64,000 nt of DNA from Novosphingobium terrae (GCF_017163935.1 NZ_JABVZR010000002.1:62001-126000), one strand, 5' to 3'; counted from the stretch's first letter, positions 35,725 through 44,099 are shown. The notes: generated from the letters alone by a model not told the origin. Numbers and translations: made by a program.

Positions 35725-36864
35725 ATGACACGGGAGAGCATCAACAGCGTCGCAAAGACGCTTATCGTAGGCGGCGGGATCGGCGGCATGGCTGCGGCGA
35801 TTTCGCTGGCGGAACGCGGCGTGGCGGTGGAGATCGTCGATCTCGATCCGCAATGGCGGGTTTATGGCGCGGGCATCACCATCACTGGGCCAACCTTGCG
35901 GGCCTATCGGCGCCTCGGGCTGCTCGATGCCATCAAGACACAGGGGGCGATCACCACCAAGACGCGGCTGTTCAAATTCGACGGCACCCATATCAAGGAT
36001 CTGGACGAACCCGTCATTGAAGAAGGCCTGCCCGCCACGGGTGGCATCATGCGCCCGGTGCTGCACCGGATCATGCAGGCGCGGGTGAAAGAACTGAGCA
36101 TCCCGGTGCGTCTGGGCCTCACTGTTTCCGCATTGGAGAACCGTGCGGATGGCGTGGATGTGACGTTTTCGGACGGTTCGAGCGGGCAGTACGATCTGGT
36201 CGTCGGTTCGGACAGCGTGGGGTCAACGGTGCGCAGTCTGGCCTTTCCGCATATGGCACCGGCCCAGCCGACGGGCCAGGGCTGCTGGCGCCTCTCGATC
36301 CGTCGTCCGCCCAGCCTGACCGAGGGCGAATTCTATCTCGGCCATGACAATCCCGCAGGCATCACCGTCTGCGCGCCCGACAGCGTCTATCTCTGGATGC
36401 TGACGCCGCATGTGGAGCGCGAGAACTTCCTCACCGATGAGGAGCTCTTCGATGAATTGCGCGGCTTGCTGAAGGATTTCGGCGGCCATATCGGCTGGAT
36501 TCGCGACAATATGACGCGCGAGGACTGGATCAACTATCGCCCGCTGACCGCCGCTCTGCAACCCAGGCCTTGGTTCAACGGGCGGATCGTGCTGCTAGGC
36601 GATGCGGTGCATGCCACCACGCCGCATCTGGCCTCGGGGGCGGGGATGGCGGTGGAAAGCGGTTTGGTGCTGGCCGAGGAGCTGGCGCGGCACGATGATG
36701 TGGCGCAAGGCCTGCTGGCCTATCAGGAACGCCGCTTCCCACGCTGCAAGGATGTGATCGACAGCTCGATTGCGGTGGGGCGGCTGCAGCTCAACCATGG
36801 CGCACCGCATGAGCATGCCGCCATTCTGGAAGGCGCGCTCAGCCGGTTGAACGAGCCTTTCTAG
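35725..36864 (+). CDS. FAD-dependent monooxygenase (class A flavoprotein hydroxylase)
   Basis: About 379 residues from ATG 35725. It has all three class A signatures: the dinucleotide motif (LIVGGGIGGMAAAISLAERG), a DG-type motif (VGSDSVGSTVR, Ser in place of Gly after Asp) and the GD motif (VLLGDAVHATTPHLASGAGM). These enzymes hydroxylate aromatic or related rings using NAD(P)H and oxygen. The gene is divergent from the TonB receptor and separated by about 170 bases, which should hold both promoters. A hairpin follows its stop. Confidence 0.92.
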   Translation: MTRESINSVAKTLIVGGGIGGMAAAISLAERGVAVEIVDLDPQWRVYGAGITITGPTLRAYRRLGLLDAIKTQGAITTKTRLFKFDGTHIKDLDEPVIEEGLPATGGIMRPVLHRIMQARVKELSIPVRLGLTVSALENRADGVDVTFSDGSSGQYDLVVGSDSVGSTVRSLAFPHMAPAQPTGQGCWRLSIRRPPSLTEGEFYLGHDNPAGITVCAPDSVYLWMLTPHVERENFLTDEELFDELRGLLKDFGGHIGWIRDNMTREDWINYRPLTAALQPRPWFNGRIVLLGDAVHATTPHLASGAGMAVESGLVLAEELARHDDVAQGLLAYQERRFPRCKDVIDSSIAVGRLQLNHGAPHEHAAILEGALSRLNEPF

Positions 36865-36875
36865 GGAGATCACGC

Positions 36876-36906
36876 AAGGGCTTCAGGCGCTTTGCCCGAA
36901 GCCCTT
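36876..36906. terminator. Bidirectional hairpin between convergent genes
   Basis: AAGGGCTTC (36876-36884) pairs with GAAGCCCTT (36898-36906) across 13 bases. It lies between the monooxygenase stop and the stop of the minus-strand immunity candidate. T-rich bases are weak on both sides. Confidence 0.55.
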
Positions 36907-36929
36907 ACATGCAATCGACCCGAAGGCGA

Positions 36930-37274
36930 TCAAAGTTTGTAAGCGCAGACCTTGGCCGTGGCATTGGCCCAGCAGGCACCCTCACGCTTCAGCAGGCCCA
37001 GCTCGCTATGGGCATGGGTCGAGCCGGGATCCTCGTTCCAATAGCCATGCGCTCCATCATCGTCGATGTTGACATAGGCAAAGTATTTGGAACGGTGCTT
37101 GTCCGAAGCGCCAATCGAGAAGGAACCCTGCTTGTCATTGATGGTGACTTCGCACGGGCCGTTCAAATAGCTCTTGTGCTTGACTTCCAGAACGCATCGC
37201 CCGGTCTTGGCCTGCGCCACACCCGGCACCAGCGCAACACCCAGAGCCAGCAGAAACAGTGGCATCATCTTCAT
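36930..37274 (-). CDS. Periplasmic small protein, candidate immunity protein
   Basis: About 114 residues starting at ATG 37274, one base after the stop of the lysozyme-like gene and with GGGAG about 10 bases upstream. A clean signal peptide (MPLFLLALGVALVPGVAQA) precedes a mature domain of about 92 residues with four Cys (27, 41, 101, 110), which could form two disulfides in the periplasm. No family was recognised. The tight coupling to a peptidoglycan-cutting enzyme and the periplasmic location suggest it protects the producer from that enzyme. Confidence 0.75.
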   Translation of the reverse strand: MKMMPLFLLALGVALVPGVAQAKTGRCVLEVKHKSYLNGPCEVTINDKQGSFSIGASDKHRSKYFAYVNIDDDGAHGYWNEDPGSTHAHSELGLLKREGACWANATAKVCAYKL

Positions 37275-37275
37275 C

Positions 37276-37797
37276 TTAATGGCTCCCGGCGGGGTTGAGA
37301 CGGCTGTATTCAGCCAGGGCAATGCGGGCATGATTCTGCCGGTCGGCCTCATTGGGGATGCCCGGGCCTTCGAAGGAAATCATAAAGGCATGCGTCGCCT
37401 TGGTCAGATCGCTCTGCTTTTTCAGCGCGATGATCGAACGGCGATAGGAGGTGTTCAGCTCATGCTCCAGATAACCCAGGCTGGCCGCCTCACTGTCACG
37501 CTGCAGATGATGGGCATCGGCCCAGGCGAAGAAGGTCTTGCGACGCGGGCCCGTCCATTGCGCCCAACCGTAGCCGCCCTTGTTTTCCGCCTGACCACGC
37601 TCATGATAGGCGGTGAAATTGGCGCTCTCGGTGCCCAGATTGCCGACGATGGCCGCAGCCTGAACCGGCGTCAGTTCGAAGGCAATGATCAGATCACCCA
37701 TGATTGCGGGAGCAAGGCGAATAAAATGCGGCATGGTCGAGGGGACATGATGCCGGGGCCGCCGCTTGTGTCTGATATGCCGTTTCGCTGTCGTCAT
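37276..37797 (-). CDS. Phage-tail-lysozyme-like muramidase, candidate T6SS effector
   Basis: About 173 residues with a basic N-terminus (KRHIRHKRRPRHH) and no signal peptide. The core resembles the phage tail lysozyme family (Phage_lysozyme2, PF18013): AAAIVGNLGTESANF with candidate catalytic Glu57, then GGYGWAQWTGPRRKTFFAWA and YLEHELN. Phage enzymes of this type cleave peptidoglycan glycan strands. Lack of a signal peptide, a directly coupled periplasmic partner and a T6SS locus 2 kb away suggest a secreted antibacterial effector. An alternative is an orphan prophage remnant, but no other phage genes are present. The basic N-terminus could bind a carrier such as Hcp or PAAR. Confidence 0.72.
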   Translation of the reverse strand: MTTAKRHIRHKRRPRHHVPSTMPHFIRLAPAIMGDLIIAFELTPVQAAAIVGNLGTESANFTAYHERGQAENKGGYGWAQWTGPRRKTFFAWADAHHLQRDSEAASLGYLEHELNTSYRRSIIALKKQSDLTKATHAFMISFEGPGIPNEADRQNHARIALAEYSRLNPAGSH

Positions 37798-37920
37798 CGC
37801 TTCCGTCCATCCATCTTATGGCGCTGATTCTCTTCGATCATAGATACAATGCCAAAACAATCTTGGCGGCGAACGTTTCCGCCGAAGACTTCTTTTGCTG
37901 CGATGAAATCATACGCGGCA

Positions 37921-37964
37921 TTTCGCCTCATGTGGCGAAAACGCCATTCCCCCTCAATCAGGGG
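37921..37964 (-). terminator. Two tandem hairpins after the ClpP-like gene
   Basis: TTTCGCC/GGCGAAA around TCATGT (37921-37940) and CCCCT/AGGGG around CAATC (37950-37964) lie within 50 bases of the minus-strand stop at 37970. They probably end the 17-kDa-like/ClpP-like transcript. Confidence 0.5.
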
Positions 37965-37969
37965 AAACG

Positions 37970-38731
37970 TCAATTGGCATTGGCCACATTATAACGCTTG
38001 AGGCCGGCCTGGCTGAGATAGCAGACCTTGTCGGAATCGGTGTTGAAAGCGTCTGTCATGAAATCGAGCGACAGCGACATTTCCACCAGATAGCGCGCCC
38101 GCGTCGCCGCGAGTTTCGCCGATTCCTTCTCCCATGTCCGCAATTCGTGCGCGACATATTCGGCCACGGCAGCATCCACATTCTTTTGCGGATTGCCCTT
38201 GCGGATCAGTTCGCCACGCTTGGTGTTCACACCCTGAAAGCGGTTGAAAAGGTTCAGCATCTCCTGCGGATCGCCGGTGCCGCTGAACATATGCACGCCA
38301 TAATAGGCGCCGGGTTCGACAGTGCGGATCACCCCGCCCAGAAAGGCATAGGAACAGGCGCTGATGCAGGCGTATTCCTTGCGCAGCCGCACGGCCAGAT
38401 TCTTGGCACGAATGACCCGCCCCATATAGGGGCCTTCCATGGCGGCGCCGCCGGGCGAGTTGAACCAGATTTCCTCGATCGCGCCAGCCTTGGCGATTTC
38501 CGCCTGCAGCCGCTGCGCCTCGCCGGACATGATCTGTCCCTCGGCGATCAGCACCTTGCCATTGGGCGTGTTCTGCACGCGATAGGTCATCGGCGCGGCG
38601 AAAGCATCCGTCTGATAGGACTGCGGCAGATCATAGGAGGCGCAGTAAGTCTGCTCGGCCTTCTGCGCCAGTGCCCCTTGGGGCACCAGCGCAGTCAGAC
38701 AAAACAGCGGCGCCAAACGCCGCAAGGTCAA
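37970..38731 (-). CDS. ClpP/crotonase-fold periplasmic serine protease-like protein
   Basis: About 253 residues from a TTG start at 38731, preferred because GGAAGG lies just upstream, TTGA overlaps the preceding stop and a clean signal peptide follows (MTLRRLAPLFCLTALVPQGALAQ). An ATG 12 codons upstream would overlap the previous gene by 40 bases. The core has EEIWFNSPGGAAMEG (oxyanion region), the Ser124 motif CISACSYAFLGG and His147 in YYGVHMF, the arrangement of COG3904-type ClpP-like proteins. These are thought to be periplasmic proteases, but their substrates are mostly unknown. It is coupled to the glycine-zipper gene. Confidence 0.78.
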   Translation of the reverse strand: MTLRRLAPLFCLTALVPQGALAQKAEQTYCASYDLPQSYQTDAFAAPMTYRVQNTPNGKVLIAEGQIMSGEAQRLQAEIAKAGAIEEIWFNSPGGAAMEGPYMGRVIRAKNLAVRLRKEYACISACSYAFLGGVIRTVEPGAYYGVHMFSGTGDPQEMLNLFNRFQGVNTKRGELIRKGNPQKNVDAAVAEYVAHELRTWEKESAKLAATRARYLVEMSLSLDFMTDAFNTDSDKVCYLSQAGLKRYNVANAN

Positions 38732-39216
38732 GCGACCTTCCAGTCGGTGGCGGGAGGCGTGCGGCACAGACGCGGCGTCTCACGCACTTCCTGGCCCGAG
38801 ATATAGGCAACGTTGGTGACGGTGCGGCACTGACGGCCATCAGCCAGCTTCTCGGGCGCAGCGGCGGTCACGGTGCCATGCACGTCCGAGCGGGTGTCGC
38901 TGGTCCAGTTCTGGGTCTGGCCGACAGGAGCATTGGCGGCGTTGACGTTGGCTTCAGCCATCTTCTGCTTTTCGCATTCGTCGAGCTTCTTGGCGATCAC
39001 CGAACCAACGATCGCACCGCCCAGCGCACCCAGCACAGTGCCGGCCAGCTTGTTCTTGCCGCTCAGGCTATGCCCCAGCAGACCGCCGACCGCGCCGCCA
39101 ACGACAGCCCCCTTGGTGCCCGAACCGCCGCAACCGCCTTCACCAGCCACGGCAGCCGTGTTCATGCTGGTAACAGCAAAGATCATGGCGGCAATCAGAA
39201 GAACTATCTTTTTCAT
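38728..39216 (-). CDS. Glycine-zipper 17-kDa surface-antigen-like protein
   Basis: About 162 residues from ATG 39216, with GGTGGAG upstream; a GTG two codons earlier is also open. A signal peptide (MKKIVLLIAAMIFAVTS) is followed by a Gly-rich zipper (AVVGGAVGGLLGHSLSG, then GTVLGALGGAIVGSVIAKK), as in the Rickettsia 17-kDa antigen / 2TM glycine-zipper family. The C-terminal half has a Cys pair (GRQCRTV and RLCRTP). Such proteins sit in the envelope and influence outer-membrane integrity. It is coupled to the ClpP-like gene, a possible substrate and protease pair. Confidence 0.85.
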   Translation of the reverse strand: MKKIVLLIAAMIFAVTSMNTAAVAGEGGCGGSGTKGAVVGGAVGGLLGHSLSGKNKLAGTVLGALGGAIVGSVIAKKLDECEKQKMAEANVNAANAPVGQTQNWTSDTRSDVHGTVTAAAPEKLADGRQCRTVTNVAYISGQEVRETPRLCRTPPATDWKVA

Positions 39217-39394
39217 AAACACTCCACCCTAACGAAGTTAACGGATCATTATACAATTGGGTTCGAAAAAGTTCCCATGCAGGATGATTTTTCTCATATG
39301 CTTGAAGATCATTCCCGTCACTGAAATTTTTTCCTGAACAAACCTTCCCGGTGATTGCAAGCTGGCACGCGTTGCAAAAAACATCCTTGCATCT

Positions 39395-40489
39395 TCATTC
39401 ACCACTCAACTGAAGATCGAAAAGCGTGTCGGCCCGATTCCGAATATCATCCGACCATGCAAGGCGCGCACGCCACGCCTGCGGCATCCCGCTTTCGCCA
39501 TAGAGCGCCCCAGCCAACTGCCCCGCAACGGCGGCAACACTGTCGGCATCGTCACCCAGATTGGCAGCCAGCAGCACAGCGTCGCGAAAATTGTCGGTGT
39601 TCCACACGGCCCATAAAGCGGCCTCAAGCGTATCCACCACATAGCCCGAAGAGCGGATCTGATCGCGCGTCTTGCTCTTGTACTCACCGGCATTGATGAT
39701 CTGCAGACGCGGCGGCAAAGGCGCGATCTTCGGCGCGAAAGCCTCGTCGCGCCCCGCGCCCTGAAGTAGATGGCACAGGATGATGCCCAGCAGACGCGCG
39801 CCATGGATCGCCTCCAAAGCGCCATGCGTCACCACACTGGCCGGCTGCGCCAAGCGCCAGATCGCCTCCAGCGAGGAGCGATAGGCAATCGCCAGCGGCG
39901 CCAGCCGGATGATCGAGCCATTCCCCGCCGTCGCAGGATCGGTGTTGCCCCGCCAGCGCATACCCAGCGCCTCGCGCCCCTCGATGGCCGTGCGGGTGGC
40001 CATGCCGATGTCGAAACAGCGCCCGTTCATGCTGTTATAGCCCTCGCGATACCAGCGGCTCAGCAGCCTGGCGAAGGTCTCGGGGTTGAAATCGCGATCG
40101 GCGATCAGCGCATCGGCAAGGCAGAGCGCCATGCTGGTGTCATCGGTCCATTCGCCCGGCTGCAGATTGAAGGGCCCGCCACCGACCATATCCTCCACCC
40201 GCGCGCTGTCCCGAGGCGTGAATTCGATGGTGGTGCCCACCGCATCACCCACGGCCAGCCCCAGCAAGGCGCCACGCGCTCGGTTGCGCGCCTCGGCCTC
40301 GGCAATGCCGTAAGCGGGAGTTTCCAGCCAGCGCAGCGCCGCCGCTTCATCCTGCGCCTCATCAGCCAGCGGCTGGTCCCAATCCTGCATTCTGCGGCGC
40401 ATATCCGGATTGGGCGCCGGCGAAAGGTGGCCATAATGCTGCTGCACATGGCGCCCCAGCGTCACATCATCTTGGTGCAGATCGATCAT
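39395..40489 (-). CDS. ADP-ribosylglycohydrolase with N-terminal extension, candidate immunity protein
   Basis: About 364 residues. Residues 73-364 are a DraG/ARH hydrolase fold: GALLGLAVGDAVG (73-85), the metal site in EWTDDTSM (T115, D116, D117, T118) and LGDDADSVAAVAG (D313, D314, D316). All expected metal ligands are present, so it should remove ADP-ribose from proteins. Residues 1-72 precede the family's usual start and have no recognised domain. The ATG overlaps by four bases the stop of the upstream Rhs protein, whose C-terminus is an ADP-ribosyltransferase. This matches the logic of the Tre1/Tri1 pair of Serratia, where the hydrolase protects the cell and an N-terminal arm also blocks the toxin. 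Function in this organism is inferred. Confidence 0.88.
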   Translation of the reverse strand: MIDLHQDDVTLGRHVQQHYGHLSPAPNPDMRRRMQDWDQPLADEAQDEAAALRWLETPAYGIAEAEARNRARGALLGLAVGDAVGTTIEFTPRDSARVEDMVGGGPFNLQPGEWTDDTSMALCLADALIADRDFNPETFARLLSRWYREGYNSMNGRCFDIGMATRTAIEGREALGMRWRGNTDPATAGNGSIIRLAPLAIAYRSSLEAIWRLAQPASVVTHGALEAIHGARLLGIILCHLLQGAGRDEAFAPKIAPLPPRLQIINAGEYKSKTRDQIRSSGYVVDTLEAALWAVWNTDNFRDAVLLAANLGDDADSVAAVAGQLAGALYGESGMPQAWRARLAWSDDIRNRADTLFDLQLSGE

Positions 40490-43400
40490 GGCACTTCTCT
40501 GATCACGGTGTTCACATTGCCGTTGGGCAAGTCGGTTCGCTCAAGCACCTCGAATTTGGTGTTGCTGGGATAGAGCACCTCTGTTTCAGGATAGCGCGAC
40601 AGCGGCGAGACATCCTTGCCGCTTTGCCCGATCACAACCTCCTGCAAACGCCCCGAATAGGCCTGCCCCGCATCAGCAGCCGTGCTTTTGGGGGCGCCGT
40701 CGCTCACGACATTGCCGGGGCGATACTGGTCCATCACGCTGGCAGACGGCGTGCCGCCACGATAGCTGGTGCCCTCGAAAGAAGGCAGTTTGCTGAGCCC
40801 GCTGTCGAGATGGTCCGAAAAGGCCTGCAGTTGCGGTGTCATCGGTGTATCGCCGCGCAAGGCCGCGTTGAGCTGGCGGTAGCCCGCGCGCGTATAGCCA
40901 TGCAGCGCCGTAACCTCATCATCGCTCAGCCCCGAGATATCGAACTTGTTGCGTGCCGCCGCCGCCCGCCCGCCATTGAGCCATTCCTCCGCCCAATCCT
41001 TGCCGACAGCATCGGCCATGGACATGGTGGGCTTGCCCGGCCCGGCTTCGGGAGGCGTGGGCGTTTTGGGCGCCTCGCCACCTTCCGCCGGAGCCTTGCC
41101 TGCAAAACGTGAGGCCAGGAATTTGCCCGCCGGCCCCGCCACCAGCCCCAGTCCCGTCGCGAGGCCTGCTTCCTTCCAGCTCCAGGGGTGATCCTTGCCC
41201 GCCAGATTGTCGATGCCCCAATCAGCAACATAGCTGACAAAGCCGCTGACCGCGCCCACCCCGGCATAGATCGCATAACCTGCAGCAGCAGGCACAAAAA
41301 GGAACGGCACCGCTGCCAGAGCACCGACCAGCGCCCCCTTGCCCGCCGCCAGCAGAATGCAGGAAAGGCAGAAGCTTTTCTGGGTCAGCGCCTCATTCAG
41401 ACCAAAGCCGATCATCCCGGCGATCGCCCCCGCCGTCAGCAGCACGACCACAGGCGCGGCAATCGGGGCCAAAATCGCGCCAATCACCACCCCTGCGGCA
41501 ATGGCCGCTACAGCAGAGGCCACCTGCTGCCACAGCAACCCGAGCGGATCAGCACGGTTGAGCGGATCATTGCCGACATAGGCATAGAGGTTGAAACCAC
41601 CCGCCGCCCCCATCGGATCACGGCTGAGATAGCGCCCTATCGCAGGATCGTAATAGCGCAGACGGTTGTAATGCAGGCCGGTTTCGGCATCGTGATACTG
41701 GCCTGGCAGGCGCAACGGCTGATATTTTCCACCCGCGAGAAGCTGCAAGGCCCCGAAGGCGGTGCGCTCTGCTTCCCAGACGATCGCCCCGTGCGCATCC
41801 GTCAGGCGAACCGGCATGCCGATGGGATCGACGTGATAGTGACAGATCCCCGAAGCATCGCGCTGGAACAGCGGCGTGTAACTCTCGGGCCAATAGGCAT
41901 AGTCGCGGATGTGCCGCGTGCCGTGATCTTGCCAGCCATCGGCGGTGATGGTTTCGATCTCGCGGATCATCTGCTCGCCCGCCCAGATCATGCGGGTGAC
42001 GCGCAAGGTTCCGCCGCTCCGCACCTCTTTGCGGATGCGGCGACCAAGCGGATCATAGGCGAAGCGAACCACCAGCCCATGGTCATCCTCCGCGCGGATC
42101 AGCCGCTCGAAACCGTCCCATGCATAGCGCCAATGGCTGGCACTGCTGCGCTCCACCAGATTGCCGCGCTGGTCATAGGAGAAGGTCTCGCCCCCCTGCA
42201 CCAGCATCTGGTTAAGCGCGTTGAAACGCGCCGCCCCCGCCGCACTTGCAATGCGGTTGCCCGCCCCGTCATAAGCGAACTGTTCGCTCGCGCCATCCGC
42301 GCGTTGCAGGGCCAACACCTGCCCCTCCGCATCATAATCCACCCGCAGCGCGCCAAGCCGACTGTCTTCCCGCGCGACCAGCCGGTCCTCGGCGTCATAG
42401 GCATAGCTTTGCTGGAAGGCTGTGCCATCGGGCGTCTCCAGTCGGCGCCCGGTGGGCAGACCGGCCTGATCCTGCCATGTCGTGGCCACCAGCCCGCCGG
42501 GGGACAGCATCCGCCATCCGGCCTCTTCAGGCGCATAGTCGAGGGTATGGCGCGCGCCACTCCAATCGGTGACCGCGCAGAGGCGCTGATCGGCATCGCG
42601 CGTGTAGCGCATCGCGCTGCCATCAGGCCAGACCAGACCGATTTGCACGCCCGCAGCGTCATACTCATAACGGACGCTCTGATCGCCCTGCCGCTCCTCG
42701 ATCAGGCGGCCTTGCGCATCATAGCGCCACGCCAGATCGATCTCTTCATTCCGCGCCGACAGCAGCAGCCCGCGCGCGTCATAGTCGAAACTGGCCACCC
42801 CATCGCCAGCCGCCATCCGCGTCACCTGCCCCGCAGCATTTCGGCTGAGATCGATGCGCAAACCATCGGCGCGGATCAGTTGCTGAAGTGTGCCGGCAGG
42901 ATCGAAGCTGTAGCTCTCCCGCGCGCCATCAGGATGGATCTGCGCTTCCGGCTGAGACCCCACGCCATAGAGAAAGCGCGTGCTGTTGCCATTGCCGTCG
43001 CTGACCGCCGCCAGCGCATCGCCCTGATAATCGAAGCGCTCGATCCGCCCCAGCCTGTCGCGGCGGGCCGTGATAAAGCGCCCTTGAGGATCGCGCGCAG
43101 CCAGACGGCCCTCATCACGATAGGCCACGGCATGGAAGGTGCCGTCGGCGAAGTCCATGCGCTCCAGCCGGTTGACGGCATCATGCCGGGCGCGAAACCG
43201 CTCACGCCCGCCACGCGAGACAGCAGCGATGTTGCCACGCCGGTCATAGGCCAGATCCAGCGCCAGCCCGGAGGGCATGCGCAACGCCGTCAGCTTGCCC
43301 TGGTCGCCATGCGCCATATGCCACTGACGGCCCAACGGGCTGGTGACACGCTCAACCTGTCCATCGCCGCCAAAACTCAGGCGCGTGGCGCCGCCACCGG

Positions 43401-44091
43401 GGCTGTCGATCAGCAGATCATCGGAGGCCGGATCATGGCGGGGAGCATGCGGCAATCCGGCAAAGCTGCCTGCCAACCGATCGCTGCCCGCCCGCCGCCG
43501 AAACGCCGCAACATGAGCCCGGCTTATCCGGGCACGCGCGCCCACGGGTTGGCGGGGCGGCATGCGCACAATCTCCGGCGCGCGATAGGCCATATGGCCA
43601 TGGCCATCGCCATCGACGGTCAGAAAAGCCTGCAACGGTCCGAAAAAGGCGTTCAGTTCCTCCACGGTTGAACTGCGCAGATAGGCGGGCAGCAGACGCG
43701 GATCGTGAAAGCGGAAAATCCACCCTTCTCCCTCGGGAGAGGAAACCTTGATAAAGCGCCGCAACTGGCGATGCACCGCTTTGAAACCGGCACTCGACAG
43801 CAGGAAATAGCCCCAGGGCCGGCCATCGAAGCGGCGCGCGATCTCTTGCGCCATCCCCGCATCGACGCGCAGCAGATAGGGCGCCTTGTCACGATAGCTG
43901 ACCGCTGCCCAACCCTGATAAAGGCAAGCCCCCTGCTGAGATGCTGCCAGTTCCGGCACATCGGGCGAAACGCAGCCATCGATCATCGCATAGAGCTGCC
44001 CCGCCGAGGCCCAACCGGCAACCGCCCGCGCGTCGACAGGCGCGAAAAGCACCGGCAATCCGGTCTCGGCAAAAGGCGGTGTCTCGGCCAT
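40486..44091 (-). CDS. DUF4123-Rhs-ADP-ribosyltransferase polymorphic toxin
   Basis: About 1201 residues. Residues 30-160 read as DUF4123, the T6SS effector-adaptor family (QLYAMIDGC, ACLYQGW, APYLLRVDAG, then FRFHDPRLLPAYL). Residues about 220-852 are YD/Rhs repeats, ending with the core signature RLRYYDPAIGRYLSRDPMG and DPLGL at 848-852, the usual self-cleavage site. The C-terminal 349 residues contain hydrophobic segments (about 855-950), a Pro-rich linker (995-1025) and an ADP-ribosyltransferase domain (about 1030-1201). The R-S-E residues are Arg1111 (SYRGG), Ser1136-Thr1137 and the ExE pair Glu1169/Glu1171 (PETEVLYP). It follows a PAAR gene by 8 bases and overlaps the ADP-ribosylglycohydrolase gene. 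Likely role: shell-enclosed toxin delivered by the T6SS into rival cells. A built-in adaptor domain is unusual. Confidence 0.9.
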   Translation of the reverse strand: MAETPPFAETGLPVLFAPVDARAVAGWASAGQLYAMIDGCVSPDVPELAASQQGACLYQGWAAVSYRDKAPYLLRVDAGMAQEIARRFDGRPWGYFLLSSAGFKAVHRQLRRFIKVSSPEGEGWIFRFHDPRLLPAYLRSSTVEELNAFFGPLQAFLTVDGDGHGHMAYRAPEIVRMPPRQPVGARARISRAHVAAFRRRAGSDRLAGSFAGLPHAPRHDPASDDLLIDSPGGGATRLSFGGDGQVERVTSPLGRQWHMAHGDQGKLTALRMPSGLALDLAYDRRGNIAAVSRGGRERFRARHDAVNRLERMDFADGTFHAVAYRDEGRLAARDPQGRFITARRDRLGRIERFDYQGDALAAVSDGNGNSTRFLYGVGSQPEAQIHPDGARESYSFDPAGTLQQLIRADGLRIDLSRNAAGQVTRMAAGDGVASFDYDARGLLLSARNEEIDLAWRYDAQGRLIEERQGDQSVRYEYDAAGVQIGLVWPDGSAMRYTRDADQRLCAVTDWSGARHTLDYAPEEAGWRMLSPGGLVATTWQDQAGLPTGRRLETPDGTAFQQSYAYDAEDRLVAREDSRLGALRVDYDAEGQVLALQRADGASEQFAYDGAGNRIASAAGAARFNALNQMLVQGGETFSYDQRGNLVERSSASHWRYAWDGFERLIRAEDDHGLVVRFAYDPLGRRIRKEVRSGGTLRVTRMIWAGEQMIREIETITADGWQDHGTRHIRDYAYWPESYTPLFQRDASGICHYHVDPIGMPVRLTDAHGAIVWEAERTAFGALQLLAGGKYQPLRLPGQYHDAETGLHYNRLRYYDPAIGRYLSRDPMGAAGGFNLYAYVGNDPLNRADPLGLLWQQVASAVAAIAAGVVIGAILAPIAAPVVVLLTAGAIAGMIGFGLNEALTQKSFCLSCILLAAGKGALVGALAAVPFLFVPAAAGYAIYAGVGAVSGFVSYVADWGIDNLAGKDHPWSWKEAGLATGLGLVAGPAGKFLASRFAGKAPAEGGEAPKTPTPPEAGPGKPTMSMADAVGKDWAEEWLNGGRAAAARNKFDISGLSDDEVTALHGYTRAGYRQLNAALRGDTPMTPQLQAFSDHLDSGLSKLPSFEGTSYRGGTPSASVMDQYRPGNVVSDGAPKSTAADAGQAYSGRLQEVVIGQSGKDVSPLSRYPETEVLYPSNTKFEVLERTDLPNGNVNTVIREVP

Positions 44092-44099
44092 CAGCGCGC

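Noticed and set aside
36930..39216. The lysozyme-like and neighbouring genes as a prophage remnant
   Set aside because: No integrase, capsid, tail or attachment-site repeats are present; the coupled secreted partner fits a toxin-immunity pair better.
41188..43671. A plus-strand open frame of about 827 codons antisense to the Rhs gene
   Set aside because: It reflects the repetitive YD coding sequence on the other strand; no family features.
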